64,000 bases of DNA from Acidobacteriota bacterium (GTDB taxonomy: Bacteria; Acidobacteriota; UBA6911; RPQK01; DATIPO01): contig DATIPQ010000010.1 of NCBI GenBank assembly GCA_035471785.1, positions 1 to 64,000 of the forward strand, read 5' to 3'. The notes beneath the pieces were generated by a model. It made no database searches. It saw nothing but the letters and a program-made list of their open reading frames with translations, and was not told the DNA's origin. Below, in pieces: positions 1 through 7,676 of the stretch (position 1 is its first letter; every line of letters starts with the position of its first letter). Made by a program: the position numbers and the translations under genes.

Positions 1-314
1 TCGCGGAAGGATGCCACTAAAGGGTGGCGGGAGAGGAGCGACTGGACGCGGCGGCGTTGGACGCCTTTGCCGCGGCCGTGGATGAGGCGGACCTCGGTGA
101 AGCCCTTCTCCATCGCCTCCTGCAGGTAGGCATCGACGACGACGGGAATCTCCTTGGGCGGGAAGTGGTGGAGGTCGAGGAAGTCCTCCACGGGCATCTC
201 GATGACTTCCGGGAAGTCCTCGTCTTCCCACTCATCGGCCTCCTCGACTGGCTCAGCGCCGCTCTCTTCAGCAGCCTTGCTCTCCCAGCCCAGCAACCGT
301 CTCAGCCAGTTCAT
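1..314 (-). CDS. Smr-domain protein, C-terminus cut by window edge
   Basis: The frame starts at an ATG and runs open through base 1, so about 104 residues are visible. A short acidic N-terminal stretch (AAEESGAEPVEEADEWEDED) is followed by a typical Smr domain. Its LDLHHFPPKE motif matches the LDLHG-type signature, and VRLIHGRGKGVQRRRV matches the H-G-x-G-x-G segment of Smr (MutS2 C-terminal-like) domains, which nick or bind branched or stalled nucleic acids. The usual TGxG-like glycine pattern is present. It lies 59 bp downstream of the LarA-like gene on the same strand and may be the last gene of that run. The remaining C-terminal residues lie outside the window. Confidence 0.8.
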   Translation of the reverse strand, partial: MNWLRRLLGWESKAAEESGAEPVEEADEWEDEDFPEVIEMPVEDFLDLHHFPPKEIPVVVDAYLQEAMEKGFTEVRLIHGRGKGVQRRRVQSLLSRHPLVASFR

Positions 315-334
315 CGCCCAAGTGTATCCCGCCG

Positions 335-362
335 CTTGTGAGTTGGGCACTTGTGAGTTGGG
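335..362. repeat. Short tandem direct repeat between smr-like and larA-like genes
   Basis: The 13-mer CTTGTGAGTTGGG occurs twice in tandem with a 15-bp period (335-347 and 350-362). It fills the gap between two minus-strand genes. No function is apparent; slippage duplication is the simplest explanation. Confidence 0.7.
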
Positions 363-373
363 ATTTGCCCAGC

Positions 374-1930
374 CTAGGGTTGGCCGTTGGAGTCGAGGTA
401 GAGGAAGGGCGGGATGGTCAGGCCGACCACCTCCTCGCCGCCCGTGGCGGTCTTGGCTTCGGCCAGGGCCGAGGGCAGGTCGGGAGCCCACTCCACGCCC
501 AGCTTCTTGGCCGCCTTGTCGTCAGGGGGACCCACCAGGATCACCTTGGACAAGTACTTGAGCGGATAGGTGGCCCAATACCAGACGGTGAAGGGATGAA
601 AGCCGTGATGGGCCCAGCGGTTGCGGTAGGCGTCGATGAAATCGGGGTCGTGAGCGTACTTTTCCTGGTACTTGCGCTGCATCTCGAAAGGTTCGGTGGT
701 GTCGGCCAGGACCTCTTCGTAGAAGCGCTCGTAGGCGTAGTGGTACTCGGGGTGGAAGACTTCGAAACAGGGATTGAGGATGATGACGGCTCCGCCCGGC
801 TTGATGAAGGGCTCGCCGTAAAACCAGTTGAAGACATATCCCAGCACGTCGGAAACCACCAGCACCGGATTGATGCGGGCTCCCACCGCATAGGGACTGA
901 GGTCGGGCAACCCGAAGACCAGGGTGTCGAACTGCTTGCGGTTGGGGACGGCCAGTTGAGGACGCAGCGCCTGAAGCGTTCTGACGTGGACGTCGTCGAT
1001 GGCCCCGGCGTTGATTTCCAGCGGAGAGTAGACCGACTTCAGGCTTGAGAAGATGCCCCGGCGGACGGGTTCGGGCAGCACTTTCATGCTCACAGGCGTG
1101 AGCGCCTTGAGGGCCTTCTCGGCCGCGTTGCAGTGCTCGGGCGCCTTGCCCAGATAGCGCAGATGAGAGGGGTAAAGCGCCCCGTTCATGGGCGCTTCCA
1201 TGACCATGATCTTGGCGTGCTCACAAATCACCTTGCTGATGCGGCGGATGCTGCAGTGCATCTGGGAGCCTTCGGGCTGCATGACGTGGGGCGAGTCGGC
1301 CGTCATCTTGGGATGGTGATGGGCTGCGATGGAGCGGTAGGTGCCAAATCCCACCGCCACCGACTTGTGCCCCCCGTTGAGAGGAATCTGGATGGTGTCG
1401 ACGTAGATGACCAGGTCGCAGTCGACCACGGCGCGGGTGGTCTCCACCGGCTCGCCCTCGTCGGTCTGGCCCAGTTCCACGATGTCGTCGGGATCTTCAG
1501 CGTCGAAGTTCTTGAGCTGGTCGGGGTAGAACTCCCCCATGATGGCCTTGCCCAGCATGTATTCCAGTTCGTGACGCTTCATCATGCGATGCAGCGCGAT
1601 GGCGCAGCGCAACTGGATGTTCTTCTTCTCGACGCCGTAGGAATAGAGCATCTCGAGCAGGGTCTCGATGCAGATCTGGCGGATATCGGGACGCTGCATG
1701 GGCGGGAAGGGCTGGCAATTGTCGTCGAAGGCGATGAGGACTTTGCTGTCGCCGTCCACCAGGTCCTTGAGGGGCTCCATGCCCAGCGGGTTCTCGAAGG
1801 CGCGCCGCACGGCCTGGGGAATTCCCTTGCGCGGGATGCCGCTCATCACGGGGGGCGGATAAAAAACCTGTCCCTGATCTGGCAAGTGAGCGTTGAGCAA
1901 GTTGTTGCCGGAATAGGTCAGGTACTTCAT
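374..1930 (-). CDS. LarA-family (DUF2088) nickel-pincer racemase/epimerase-like enzyme
   Basis: This 518-residue protein is similar in layout to lactate racemase LarA, which uses a nickel-pincer nucleotide covalently attached to a lysine and moves a hydride between C-alpha epimers. Seen in the sequence are LHRMMKRH at about 113-120, the counterpart of the LarA catalytic-His region, and GGHKS at about 186-190. The Lys of GGHKS aligns with the cofactor-anchoring Lys, and an HHH cluster follows at about 204-206. It is about 90 residues longer than classical LarA (about 424). The substrate is unknown; LarA homologues act on several 2-hydroxyacids and sugar acids. It is 20 bp downstream of an SDR gene and close to a PfkB kinase, which suggests sugar or hydroxy-acid metabolism. 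The cofactor genes larB, larC and larE are not in the window. Confidence 0.82.
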   Translation of the reverse strand: MKYLTYSGNNLLNAHLPDQGQVFYPPPVMSGIPRKGIPQAVRRAFENPLGMEPLKDLVDGDSKVLIAFDDNCQPFPPMQRPDIRQICIETLLEMLYSYGVEKKNIQLRCAIALHRMMKRHELEYMLGKAIMGEFYPDQLKNFDAEDPDDIVELGQTDEGEPVETTRAVVDCDLVIYVDTIQIPLNGGHKSVAVGFGTYRSIAAHHHPKMTADSPHVMQPEGSQMHCSIRRISKVICEHAKIMVMEAPMNGALYPSHLRYLGKAPEHCNAAEKALKALTPVSMKVLPEPVRRGIFSSLKSVYSPLEINAGAIDDVHVRTLQALRPQLAVPNRKQFDTLVFGLPDLSPYAVGARINPVLVVSDVLGYVFNWFYGEPFIKPGGAVIILNPCFEVFHPEYHYAYERFYEEVLADTTEPFEMQRKYQEKYAHDPDFIDAYRNRWAHHGFHPFTVWYWATYPLKYLSKVILVGPPDDKAAKKLGVEWAPDLPSALAEAKTATGGEEVVGLTIPPFLYLDSNGQP

Positions 1931-1950
1931 GGGCGATTATCTTACCCGAT

Positions 1951-2658
1951 TCAGGACCGCCCGTAGACGGGAACCACGGCGCCCCGTGTGGACTTGTTGG
2001 AGGGAGAAGCCAGGAAGGTGATGGTGCGGGCCACGTCGTCCACCGTGGGCCACATGGTGTAGTCGGCCTCGGGCATGGCTTTGCGGTTGGCGGGAGTGTC
2101 CATGATGGAGGGCGCCACGGCATTGACCCAGATGCGCTCCGGCGCCAATTCTTCGCCCAACGACTGGGTCAGCGCCGCCACTACGCTCTTGGCGGCCGTG
2201 TAGGCGGCCATGCCGGCTCCGCTGCGGGGTTCCAGAGCGGGACGAGCCGCCACGTTGACCAGGCGTCCGCCGTCCTCTCCCTGGCGCATGCGTTTGACGG
2301 CCTCGCGGCAGCAAAGAAAGCAGGTGACGGCGTTGAGCATCATCTGACTTTGAAAGTCGTCCAGGCTGGTCTGGGCCAGATCGGACATCGAGAAACCGCC
2401 GGTGCAGTGGACCGAGGCCCACAGTTGAGGACAGTCCTGATAATAGCGTTGAGCCACCTTCTCGTCGGAAAAATCGATGCCCTCGGCAATAACCACCCTC
2501 TCGTGCTCGCGCAGCTCGAAGGACTCCAGTTCCTGGGGACGGAAGCAAGGCACGTGGCAGGTGGCTCCCCCCTTGACAAGGCGCTGCACAACGGCCTTGC
2601 CGAGACTTCCCGTGCCGCCGGTAACTACCACATGACGACCCTTGAAATCGCTACTCAT
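1951..2658 (-). CDS. SDR-family oxidoreductase, possibly catalytically atypical
   Basis: This 235-residue protein has a Rossmann fold. TGGTGSLG at 13-20 is the NAD(P)-binding glycine motif, and YTAAK at 153-157 supplies the catalytic Tyr/Lys. The ATG at 2658 was chosen because AGGAGT lies just upstream. A much longer open frame continues upstream but only runs antisense-like through the kinase gene. Where classical SDRs have the catalytic Ser (about 13 residues before Tyr), this protein reads NVAARPALEP, so that Ser appears to be missing. It may therefore be a reductase with altered chemistry or a binding protein. It is followed by the LarA-like gene after 20 bp, and the two are probably co-transcribed. 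Confidence 0.85.
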   Translation of the reverse strand: MSSDFKGRHVVVTGGTGSLGKAVVQRLVKGGATCHVPCFRPQELESFELREHERVVIAEGIDFSDEKVAQRYYQDCPQLWASVHCTGGFSMSDLAQTSLDDFQSQMMLNAVTCFLCCREAVKRMRQGEDGGRLVNVAARPALEPRSGAGMAAYTAAKSVVAALTQSLGEELAPERIWVNAVAPSIMDTPANRKAMPEADYTMWPTVDDVARTITFLASPSNKSTRGAVVPVYGRS

Positions 2659-2762
2659 AGGACTCCTGAAAACGGACACGCTGCTCTGGCGAACGCTGTT
2701 GATGGCGCTATGATAGCAGGCTTCGCTGTTTGGCGTGGAAGTCGGCGACAGGCGACCTGCTG

Positions 2763-3713
2763 CTATCCGGCGTCCACCATGTCGAGCACTTCCTGAAGCG
2801 GAGGAATGCCGCCCCGGGCCCCCAGCCGGGTGGCCGACAGGGCACCCGCCGCACAGGAGAAGCGCAGGCAACGGCGGAGGCTCCAATTGGGTTGGAAGAG
2901 ACTGAAAGCGAAGGCGCCGTGGAAAACGTCCCCGGCTCCGGTGGATTCCACCGGCTTGACGTCGTAGCTGGGAATCTCCACGATGCGCCCTTCCCAAACC
3001 GCCGCCACCCCCTTGGCGCCGCGGGTGCAGCAAACCAGTCCGGGACAGGCTTGGTTGACGGCCATCAGGCCTTTCCTCCAATCGGCGGTTGAAGCGTAGC
3101 GCAACACGAAGGCCTCGGTAGGCAGGGCGAAGTCGACGGCTTGCAGCAGATCTCTCACCCCCTGGGCAGGCCTGTCGATGTCGAGGCAAACCGGCATTCC
3201 CGCCTCTTGAGCCCAGCGGGCCGCTTGGGCGCGGGCGGGCAGCTCGTTGCCGTCCATGTGCAGGACCTGCCCGCAGGTGACCCGCCCCGGCTGGAGCTGA
3301 TCGGGCTGGTAGTCGAGGCGGGGATCGCGCTGCCACAGCACGGTGCGCTCGCCGCTGGGCCGGTCCACAAGAATGACCGCCAGTTGGCTGCGGGCTCCCT
3401 CGATCACCTCCACGTCGGAGCAGTCCATGGGCTCGCGCCTCAAGTCCTCCAGGCTGAACTGGCCGATTTCGTCGTCACCCACCCGGCCCAGATACTTGGT
3501 CTTGAGCCCCCAGCGTCCGCACAGCGCCCCCGCAGTGGCGGCCGGACCGCCTCCCAGCTTGAGGAACTCGTCTATGTGGATTTTGCTGTTGTGGGGAGGA
3601 TAGACGGGAAGGCGTAAGATCCAGTCGACTGCGTTCATGCCCATGGCCACGACCTGAAAAGGGCGTCCGGGAGGCAGCGAGGGAGAGAGAAACACGTCAT
3701 CCAATGGCGCCAT
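2763..3713 (-). CDS. PfkB-family carbohydrate kinase (ribokinase-like)
   Basis: 316 residues, the usual size for the family. GGGPAAT at 54-60 matches the first PfkB signature (sugar-binding glycines). STGAGDVFHGAFAF at 257-270 is the second, with the anion-hole GAGD and D262 as catalytic base. It should phosphorylate a sugar or nucleoside with ATP; the substrate cannot be deduced. The start is uncertain: the ATG at 3713 lies in a 14-bp perfect palindrome (3706-3719) and has no clear ribosome-binding site, so an internal start at VFLS or MGMN is possible. It is first of a probable run kinase-SDR-LarA-Smr on the minus strand, with a 104-bp gap to the SDR. Confidence 0.88.
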   Translation of the reverse strand: MAPLDDVFLSPSLPPGRPFQVVAMGMNAVDWILRLPVYPPHNSKIHIDEFLKLGGGPAATAGALCGRWGLKTKYLGRVGDDEIGQFSLEDLRREPMDCSDVEVIEGARSQLAVILVDRPSGERTVLWQRDPRLDYQPDQLQPGRVTCGQVLHMDGNELPARAQAARWAQEAGMPVCLDIDRPAQGVRDLLQAVDFALPTEAFVLRYASTADWRKGLMAVNQACPGLVCCTRGAKGVAAVWEGRIVEIPSYDVKPVESTGAGDVFHGAFAFSLFQPNWSLRRCLRFSCAAGALSATRLGARGGIPPLQEVLDMVDAG

Positions 3714-3861
3714 GGCGCCCTATGGTGCCACGAGTAGCCTGCGGCTGCATCAACAGAGACAAAAAAGGCGAGGCAGCAGCGGAACGCCAGGTTCCGCCAC
3801 TTCCTCGCCAGCGAACTGCACCATCGCTGTCGGCAGCCAGGCCGCCGCGCAACGGTTGGCC

Positions 3862-4791
3862 TCAGTTGCCGTTGTCCGACTCTTCGTCCTGGGCACCCTC
3901 GAGCTGCTGTTGCAGGTTCATAAAGTGGAACATCCCGGCGCCCATCAAGGACTGCAGGGCGTTGTTGAACTCGGTGTAGGTCTGCGCGGCCAGCATCTCG
4001 TCCAACGAACCCTCAACGGTGTCCAGCGCCAGCAGCACCGCATCCTTGTTCTCGGTCAGTTCGTGGGGTTGAATGGCGGAGAGGTTTTCACGGGCCTCGG
4101 CAATCATCTGAGGCCAATCCTGGGCCATCTCCAGGGGAACCCACTTGTCCTCGACCTTGATGAACTCGATTTCCTCGGACTTGCCTTCGGGTCCGGTGAT
4201 CTGCACGACGGCCGAATCCTCACGCATGCTGATCAGGGTGGCCTGAACCTGCGACATGGACTGGGTGAAGTCGTTCTGCCAGGGATTGGACGACGACTGG
4301 GAACCTGCAATGGCCAGGAATTCACGCATCAGGACCGAACCCGTTCCGGCCAAAAAGGCCTCGGGATTGGCGGTGCGCAGGCGGTCGATGTCACCCAACT
4401 CGCTGGTCGACAGGGTCGACAGCACCAAGGCCAGACGGTCCCAGTTCTCGTCCACATTTTCGACTTCCTGAGCATGCTGGCTGAACATCGGGTTTTCGAC
4501 GATGAAATCCTTCTTCTCGGTCATCACCCGAGAGACCTTTCCCATGATGGCGAAACTGCGGTTCCAGATGTCGCGATCCATTCCTTCGGCGAACCTGTGC
4601 ACCAGGTCGGTCACGTCGGATTGATAGCTGGCCGGAAGGGCCTGCCAGACGACCTGAGGCTGGCCGGCGGCCAATCCGTCGGCTACTTGCATCACGGTGG
4701 CGTCCGGAGTCAGGGAGGCCGGCGCGGCCGCCTGCAAGAACAGCGCGGCCGCCAGGGTCAGGACGGTGAGAGCGGCTATGGTCTTCTTCAT
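3862..4791 (-). CDS. Exported protein of unknown function (309 aa)
   Basis: The N-terminus, MKKTIAALTVLTLAAALFLQ, is a clear Sec signal peptide ending near AAAPA. The mature part is acidic and mostly helical, with no cysteine cluster or motif I recognise. Repeated Glu/Gln/Leu-rich stretches suggest a helical bundle. GAGGAAC sits in front of the ATG. The gene is divergent from the TraB-family gene across a 167-bp AT-rich gap that probably holds both promoters. It is not close enough to the kinase gene downstream (148 bp) to assume an operon. Function unknown. Confidence 0.75.
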   Translation of the reverse strand: MKKTIAALTVLTLAAALFLQAAAPASLTPDATVMQVADGLAAGQPQVVWQALPASYQSDVTDLVHRFAEGMDRDIWNRSFAIMGKVSRVMTEKKDFIVENPMFSQHAQEVENVDENWDRLALVLSTLSTSELGDIDRLRTANPEAFLAGTGSVLMREFLAIAGSQSSSNPWQNDFTQSMSQVQATLISMREDSAVVQITGPEGKSEEIEFIKVEDKWVPLEMAQDWPQMIAEARENLSAIQPHELTENKDAVLLALDTVEGSLDEMLAAQTYTEFNNALQSLMGAGMFHFMNLQQQLEGAQDEESDNGN

Positions 4792-4958
4792 GTTCTGTGT
4801 TCCTCGCTAAACGGTTGAGATAATGGCTCGTTTATTCTTAAGCTCAAAAAAAAAATCGCGCTTACACCCTTTATAACGGAATCTCCTCCCGCTTTCTTAA
4901 CACTGACGCCGGGCGGCGCTCAAACGCCTCATTTCGTGTTATTTTTGCCCTTCCTTTT
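4792..4958. promoter_or_regulatory. AT-rich divergent intergenic region
   Basis: These 167 bp are unusually AT-rich for the window and include a run of ten A (near 4848-4857). The segment read on the minus strand as TTATAAAGG (around 4870) is a plausible -10 for the exported-protein gene. TTATTTTTGCC near 4940 is a possible -10 region for the plus-strand gene. No inverted-repeat operator was recognised. Confidence 0.4.
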
Positions 4959-6212
4959 TTGAGGAGGTGGCCTATCGGCGGCGACGAGCAAAGAGACGAT
5001 CCCCAACAGCCTGAGAATGGTGCGGCCGAGCCCGAGGCCTACCCCTCAGACCAGGTCCAGTTCCTGGAAATCGAGGGACGCACCCTGATCCTGGTGGGAA
5101 CGGCCCACGTTTCCCGCGAATCGGCCGATCTGGTTCGGCGGGTCATCGAGCGGGAAGAGCCCGATGCCGTGTGCGTCGAGCTCGACGTCCAGCGCTACAA
5201 GGCCTTGACTCAGGAACGCCGCTGGGAATCTCTCGACCTGCGCGAAATCATCCGCAACAAGCAGCTCAGCGCCCTGATCGTCAACCTGATGCTCTTCTCC
5301 TACCAGAAGCGCCTGGGCATGAAGCTGGGGGTAATGCCGGGCACCGAACTGCTGGAAGCCGTCAAGGCGGCCGAGCAACAGGACATTCCCGTTCACCTCT
5401 GTGACCGCGACGTCAAAGTCACCCTGCGCCGGGCCTGGCGCTGCACGCCGCTGCACAAGAAGTTCATGCTGCTGGCCTCGATCTTAGCCAGCCTCTTCGA
5501 CGACCGCGACATTTCGGAAGAGCAACTGCAGGAGATCCTCAAGGGAGACGTGATCTCGGAGCTGATGAAAGAGCTGGGAGAGGCCATGCCGTCCCTGAAG
5601 ACCGTCCTCATCGACGAGCGCGACACCTACCTGGCTCAACGGATCAAAGAAACCGAGGGCCGGCGCATCGCCTGCGTGGTCGGGGCCGGCCACCTCAAGG
5701 GCATCCGCCGCCTGCTGGAGAGCGGAGCGCCCAGCTACGACCTGAAAGAGATCAACACCATCCCTCCCGCCTCCCCGGTGTGGAAATGGATCGGATGGGC
5801 CATCCCCGTCATTATCCTCGGTTCCATCGCCTACATCGGATACACCCAGGGCGCTGAAAAGGCGGGAGACAATGCGCTTTATTGGTTCCTGGCCAACGCC
5901 ATCCCCAGCGGAATCGGCGCCGCGCTGGCTCTGGGGCATCCCCTGGCGGTGGCCGCGGCGGCCCTCTCGGCGCCCTTCACCAGCCTGACCCCGCTCATCG
6001 GGGCCGCCTACGTGACCGCCTTCGTGCAGGCCTACCTGCGTCCGCCCCGGGTGCACGAATTCAAGTCGGTGGCCGAGGACCTGACCAAACCGTCCCGCTG
6101 GTGGCGCAGCCGCCTGCTGCGCATTTTTCTGGTCTTTCTATTCTCCGGCCTGGGCAGCTTGCTGGGGAGCTGGGTCGGCCTCGTCGAGATCGTCAGCAAT
6201 CTGGGCGGCTGA
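4959..6212 (+). CDS. TraB/PrgY (GumN-like) family membrane protein
   Basis: Up to 417 residues. The N-terminal half is a TraB domain: GTAHVSRES at about 47-55 holds the conserved G-x-x-H motif, ELDVQRY follows near residue 85, and VVGAGHLKGI carries the second conserved GxxH. The last ~150 residues contain several hydrophobic helices, the usual form of the archaeal/bacterial TraB-PrgY branch. Family members are proposed metal-dependent peptidase-like or pheromone-inhibiting proteins; the true activity is unknown. The start is a problem. The first in-frame initiation codon is a TTG at 4959 whose own following bases (GAGGAGG) look like the ribosome-binding site, and no ATG or GTG exists in frame before the conserved domain. 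Confidence 0.82.
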   Translation: MRRWPIGGDEQRDDPQQPENGAAEPEAYPSDQVQFLEIEGRTLILVGTAHVSRESADLVRRVIEREEPDAVCVELDVQRYKALTQERRWESLDLREIIRNKQLSALIVNLMLFSYQKRLGMKLGVMPGTELLEAVKAAEQQDIPVHLCDRDVKVTLRRAWRCTPLHKKFMLLASILASLFDDRDISEEQLQEILKGDVISELMKELGEAMPSLKTVLIDERDTYLAQRIKETEGRRIACVVGAGHLKGIRRLLESGAPSYDLKEINTIPPASPVWKWIGWAIPVIILGSIAYIGYTQGAEKAGDNALYWFLANAIPSGIGAALALGHPLAVAAAALSAPFTSLTPLIGAAYVTAFVQAYLRPPRVHEFKSVAEDLTKPSRWWRSRLLRIFLVFLFSGLGSLLGSWVGLVEIVSNLGG

Positions 6213-6229
6213 GGAGCCGCGGGTTAGTG

Positions 6230-6925
6230 TCAGAGGCGCTTCGACCGTACTTTGGGCAACGGCACCTTGGTTGCCGGGTCAGTGGACAGAACTTCCGCAC
6301 TTACCGAGCCCCCGCTGAGGTCGGCCAGCCTTCGCTGAAAGGGGTCGAAGAGAGACGCCTGCACACGCAGGGTCACGGTGACTGTGTCTGAGAAATCTTC
6401 CCCCAGAATCTCGGCCTCGTACTCCTCCAGCAACTGCTTGAGCGGCTGATAGAGCGGATAGGGAATGATGGCGCGCACCGTGTGGGTGGCGAGCTTGCAG
6501 GCCAGGGGCAAGCGGTCTAGGGCTTGGCGCAGGGCCTCCGAATAGGCTCGCACCAACCCTCCGGTTCCCAGCTTGACTCCGCCGAAATAGCGGGTCACAA
6601 CGGCGGCTACGTCGCCTAGCCCGCTGCCCTTGAGCACCGCAAGCATGGGACGTCCGGCGGTGCCGGAGGGTTCGCCGTCGTCGTTGCAGTGGGCGATGAC
6701 GCTGGGGCCATGACCGATCAGGTAGGCGGGCACGTTATGGGTGGCGTCGGGAAACTCCCGGCGCATCCGCTCCACGAAGTCCTTGGCTTCCTCCACAGTG
6801 AAGACGGGCCCCACAGTGGCGATAAAGCGCGACCGGCGCACTTCGGTCTCATGACGGACTTGGCGCCGGGGAACAAGCCTCTCGAGGCCGCTTTTCCTGT
6901 CTTCTCCTGAGTTGTCCTGGTCCAT
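6230..6925 (-). CDS. YigZ/IMPACT family protein
   Basis: 231 residues from the chosen ATG, which follows AAAGGACC. The IMPACT N-terminal domain shows SRFIATVGPV, HNVPAYLIG, CNDDGEPSGTAGRPM and VTRYFGGVKLGTGGLVRAY, the strongly conserved block of YigZ/YvyE proteins. A C-terminal DUF1949-like ferredoxin-fold domain follows. IMPACT homologues regulate translation or GCN2 signalling in eukaryotes; the bacterial role is unclear. The gene is convergent with the TraB gene (17 bp apart) and overlaps nothing if this start is used. An earlier in-frame start at 6997 would overlap the divergent gene. Confidence 0.92.
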   Translation of the reverse strand: MDQDNSGEDRKSGLERLVPRRQVRHETEVRRSRFIATVGPVFTVEEAKDFVERMRREFPDATHNVPAYLIGHGPSVIAHCNDDGEPSGTAGRPMLAVLKGSGLGDVAAVVTRYFGGVKLGTGGLVRAYSEALRQALDRLPLACKLATHTVRAIIPYPLYQPLKQLLEEYEAEILGEDFSDTVTVTLRVQASLFDPFQRRLADLSGGSVSAEVLSTDPATKVPLPKVRSKRL

Positions 6926-6968
6926 TGGTCCTTTCGCTGCGACGGGGACATCCCCTATCCTAAAAGAC

Positions 6969-7676
6969 ATGAAATGGTTGTGGTCGCGCAAGGTCAACCT
7001 GCGGCGCTGCGTCGTTCCCGAGGGACACTTCTGGATGGGATCGGCGGAGGGATTCGACGAGAAGCCGGTCCGGGAAGTCTACGTGTCGGCTTTCGAAATG
7101 GCCATCTCGCCGGTGACCAACCGCGACTACTCCCTCTTTCTGAAGAACGCCAAGATCGACCCTCCCCAGTGGTGGACGGATCCTGATTTCAATGACCCCG
7201 ACCAGCCGGTGGTGGGCGTCAACTGGTACGAAGCCAGCCAATACTGCGATTGGCTGTCGGAACGCAGCAAGAGCAAAATACGCTTGCCTACCGAGGCGGA
7301 ATGGGAAAAAGCGGCCCGAGGCGGCCACAAGGGGCTGAAATACCCCTGGGGCAATGACCCCAAGGGCAGCGGACTGGAAACCGTTTCGGGACCTCTCAAG
7401 GGTCCGATGAAAGTGCACCAGGGCCGACCCAACGGGTACGGGCTCTACGACATGGTCTTCAACATCTTCCAATGGTGCCTGGACGGATACGATCCCGACT
7501 ACTACGCAGAAGCTCCCGCCGAGAATCCCAAGGGCGCCCCCAACGACGAGCAGCGGGTTGCCCGCGGCATGAGCTGGAACAGCGAAAACCTCATTGCCCG
7601 TTGCGCCGAGCGGAGCCGCATGGCTCCCTACTTCCGCTGCAACGACTTCGGATTCCGCTGGGTGATGACCTTTTGA
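6969..7676 (+). CDS. Formylglycine-generating-enzyme-like (SUMF1/EgtB/PvdO) domain protein
   Basis: 235 residues, almost all one FGE-sulfatase domain. VPEGHFWMGS opens the domain, EMAISPVTNRDY and PVVGVNWYEASQYCDWL follow, then RLPTEAEWEKAARGG and YPWGN. The end reads RGMSWNSENLIARCAERSRMAP with FGFRWV. The cysteine pair used by true FGE for copper/oxygen chemistry is not clearly conserved, so this is more likely a PvdO/EgtB-type or ligand-binding relative. No signal peptide is visible, so it is probably cytoplasmic. Its 3' end overlaps the convergent CzcA-like gene by 49 bp. Confidence 0.87.
   Translation: MKWLWSRKVNLRRCVVPEGHFWMGSAEGFDEKPVREVYVSAFEMAISPVTNRDYSLFLKNAKIDPPQWWTDPDFNDPDQPVVGVNWYEASQYCDWLSERSKSKIRLPTEAEWEKAARGGHKGLKYPWGNDPKGSGLETVSGPLKGPMKVHQGRPNGYGLYDMVFNIFQWCLDGYDPDYYAEAPAENPKGAPNDEQRVARGMSWNSENLIARCAERSRMAPYFRCNDFGFRWVMTF

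Noticed and set aside
1951-3336. 461-residue version of the SDR at 1951
   Set aside because: The extra N-terminal ~225 residues lie antisense-like over the kinase gene in another frame and show no fold; the ATG at 2658 has a proper ribosome site.
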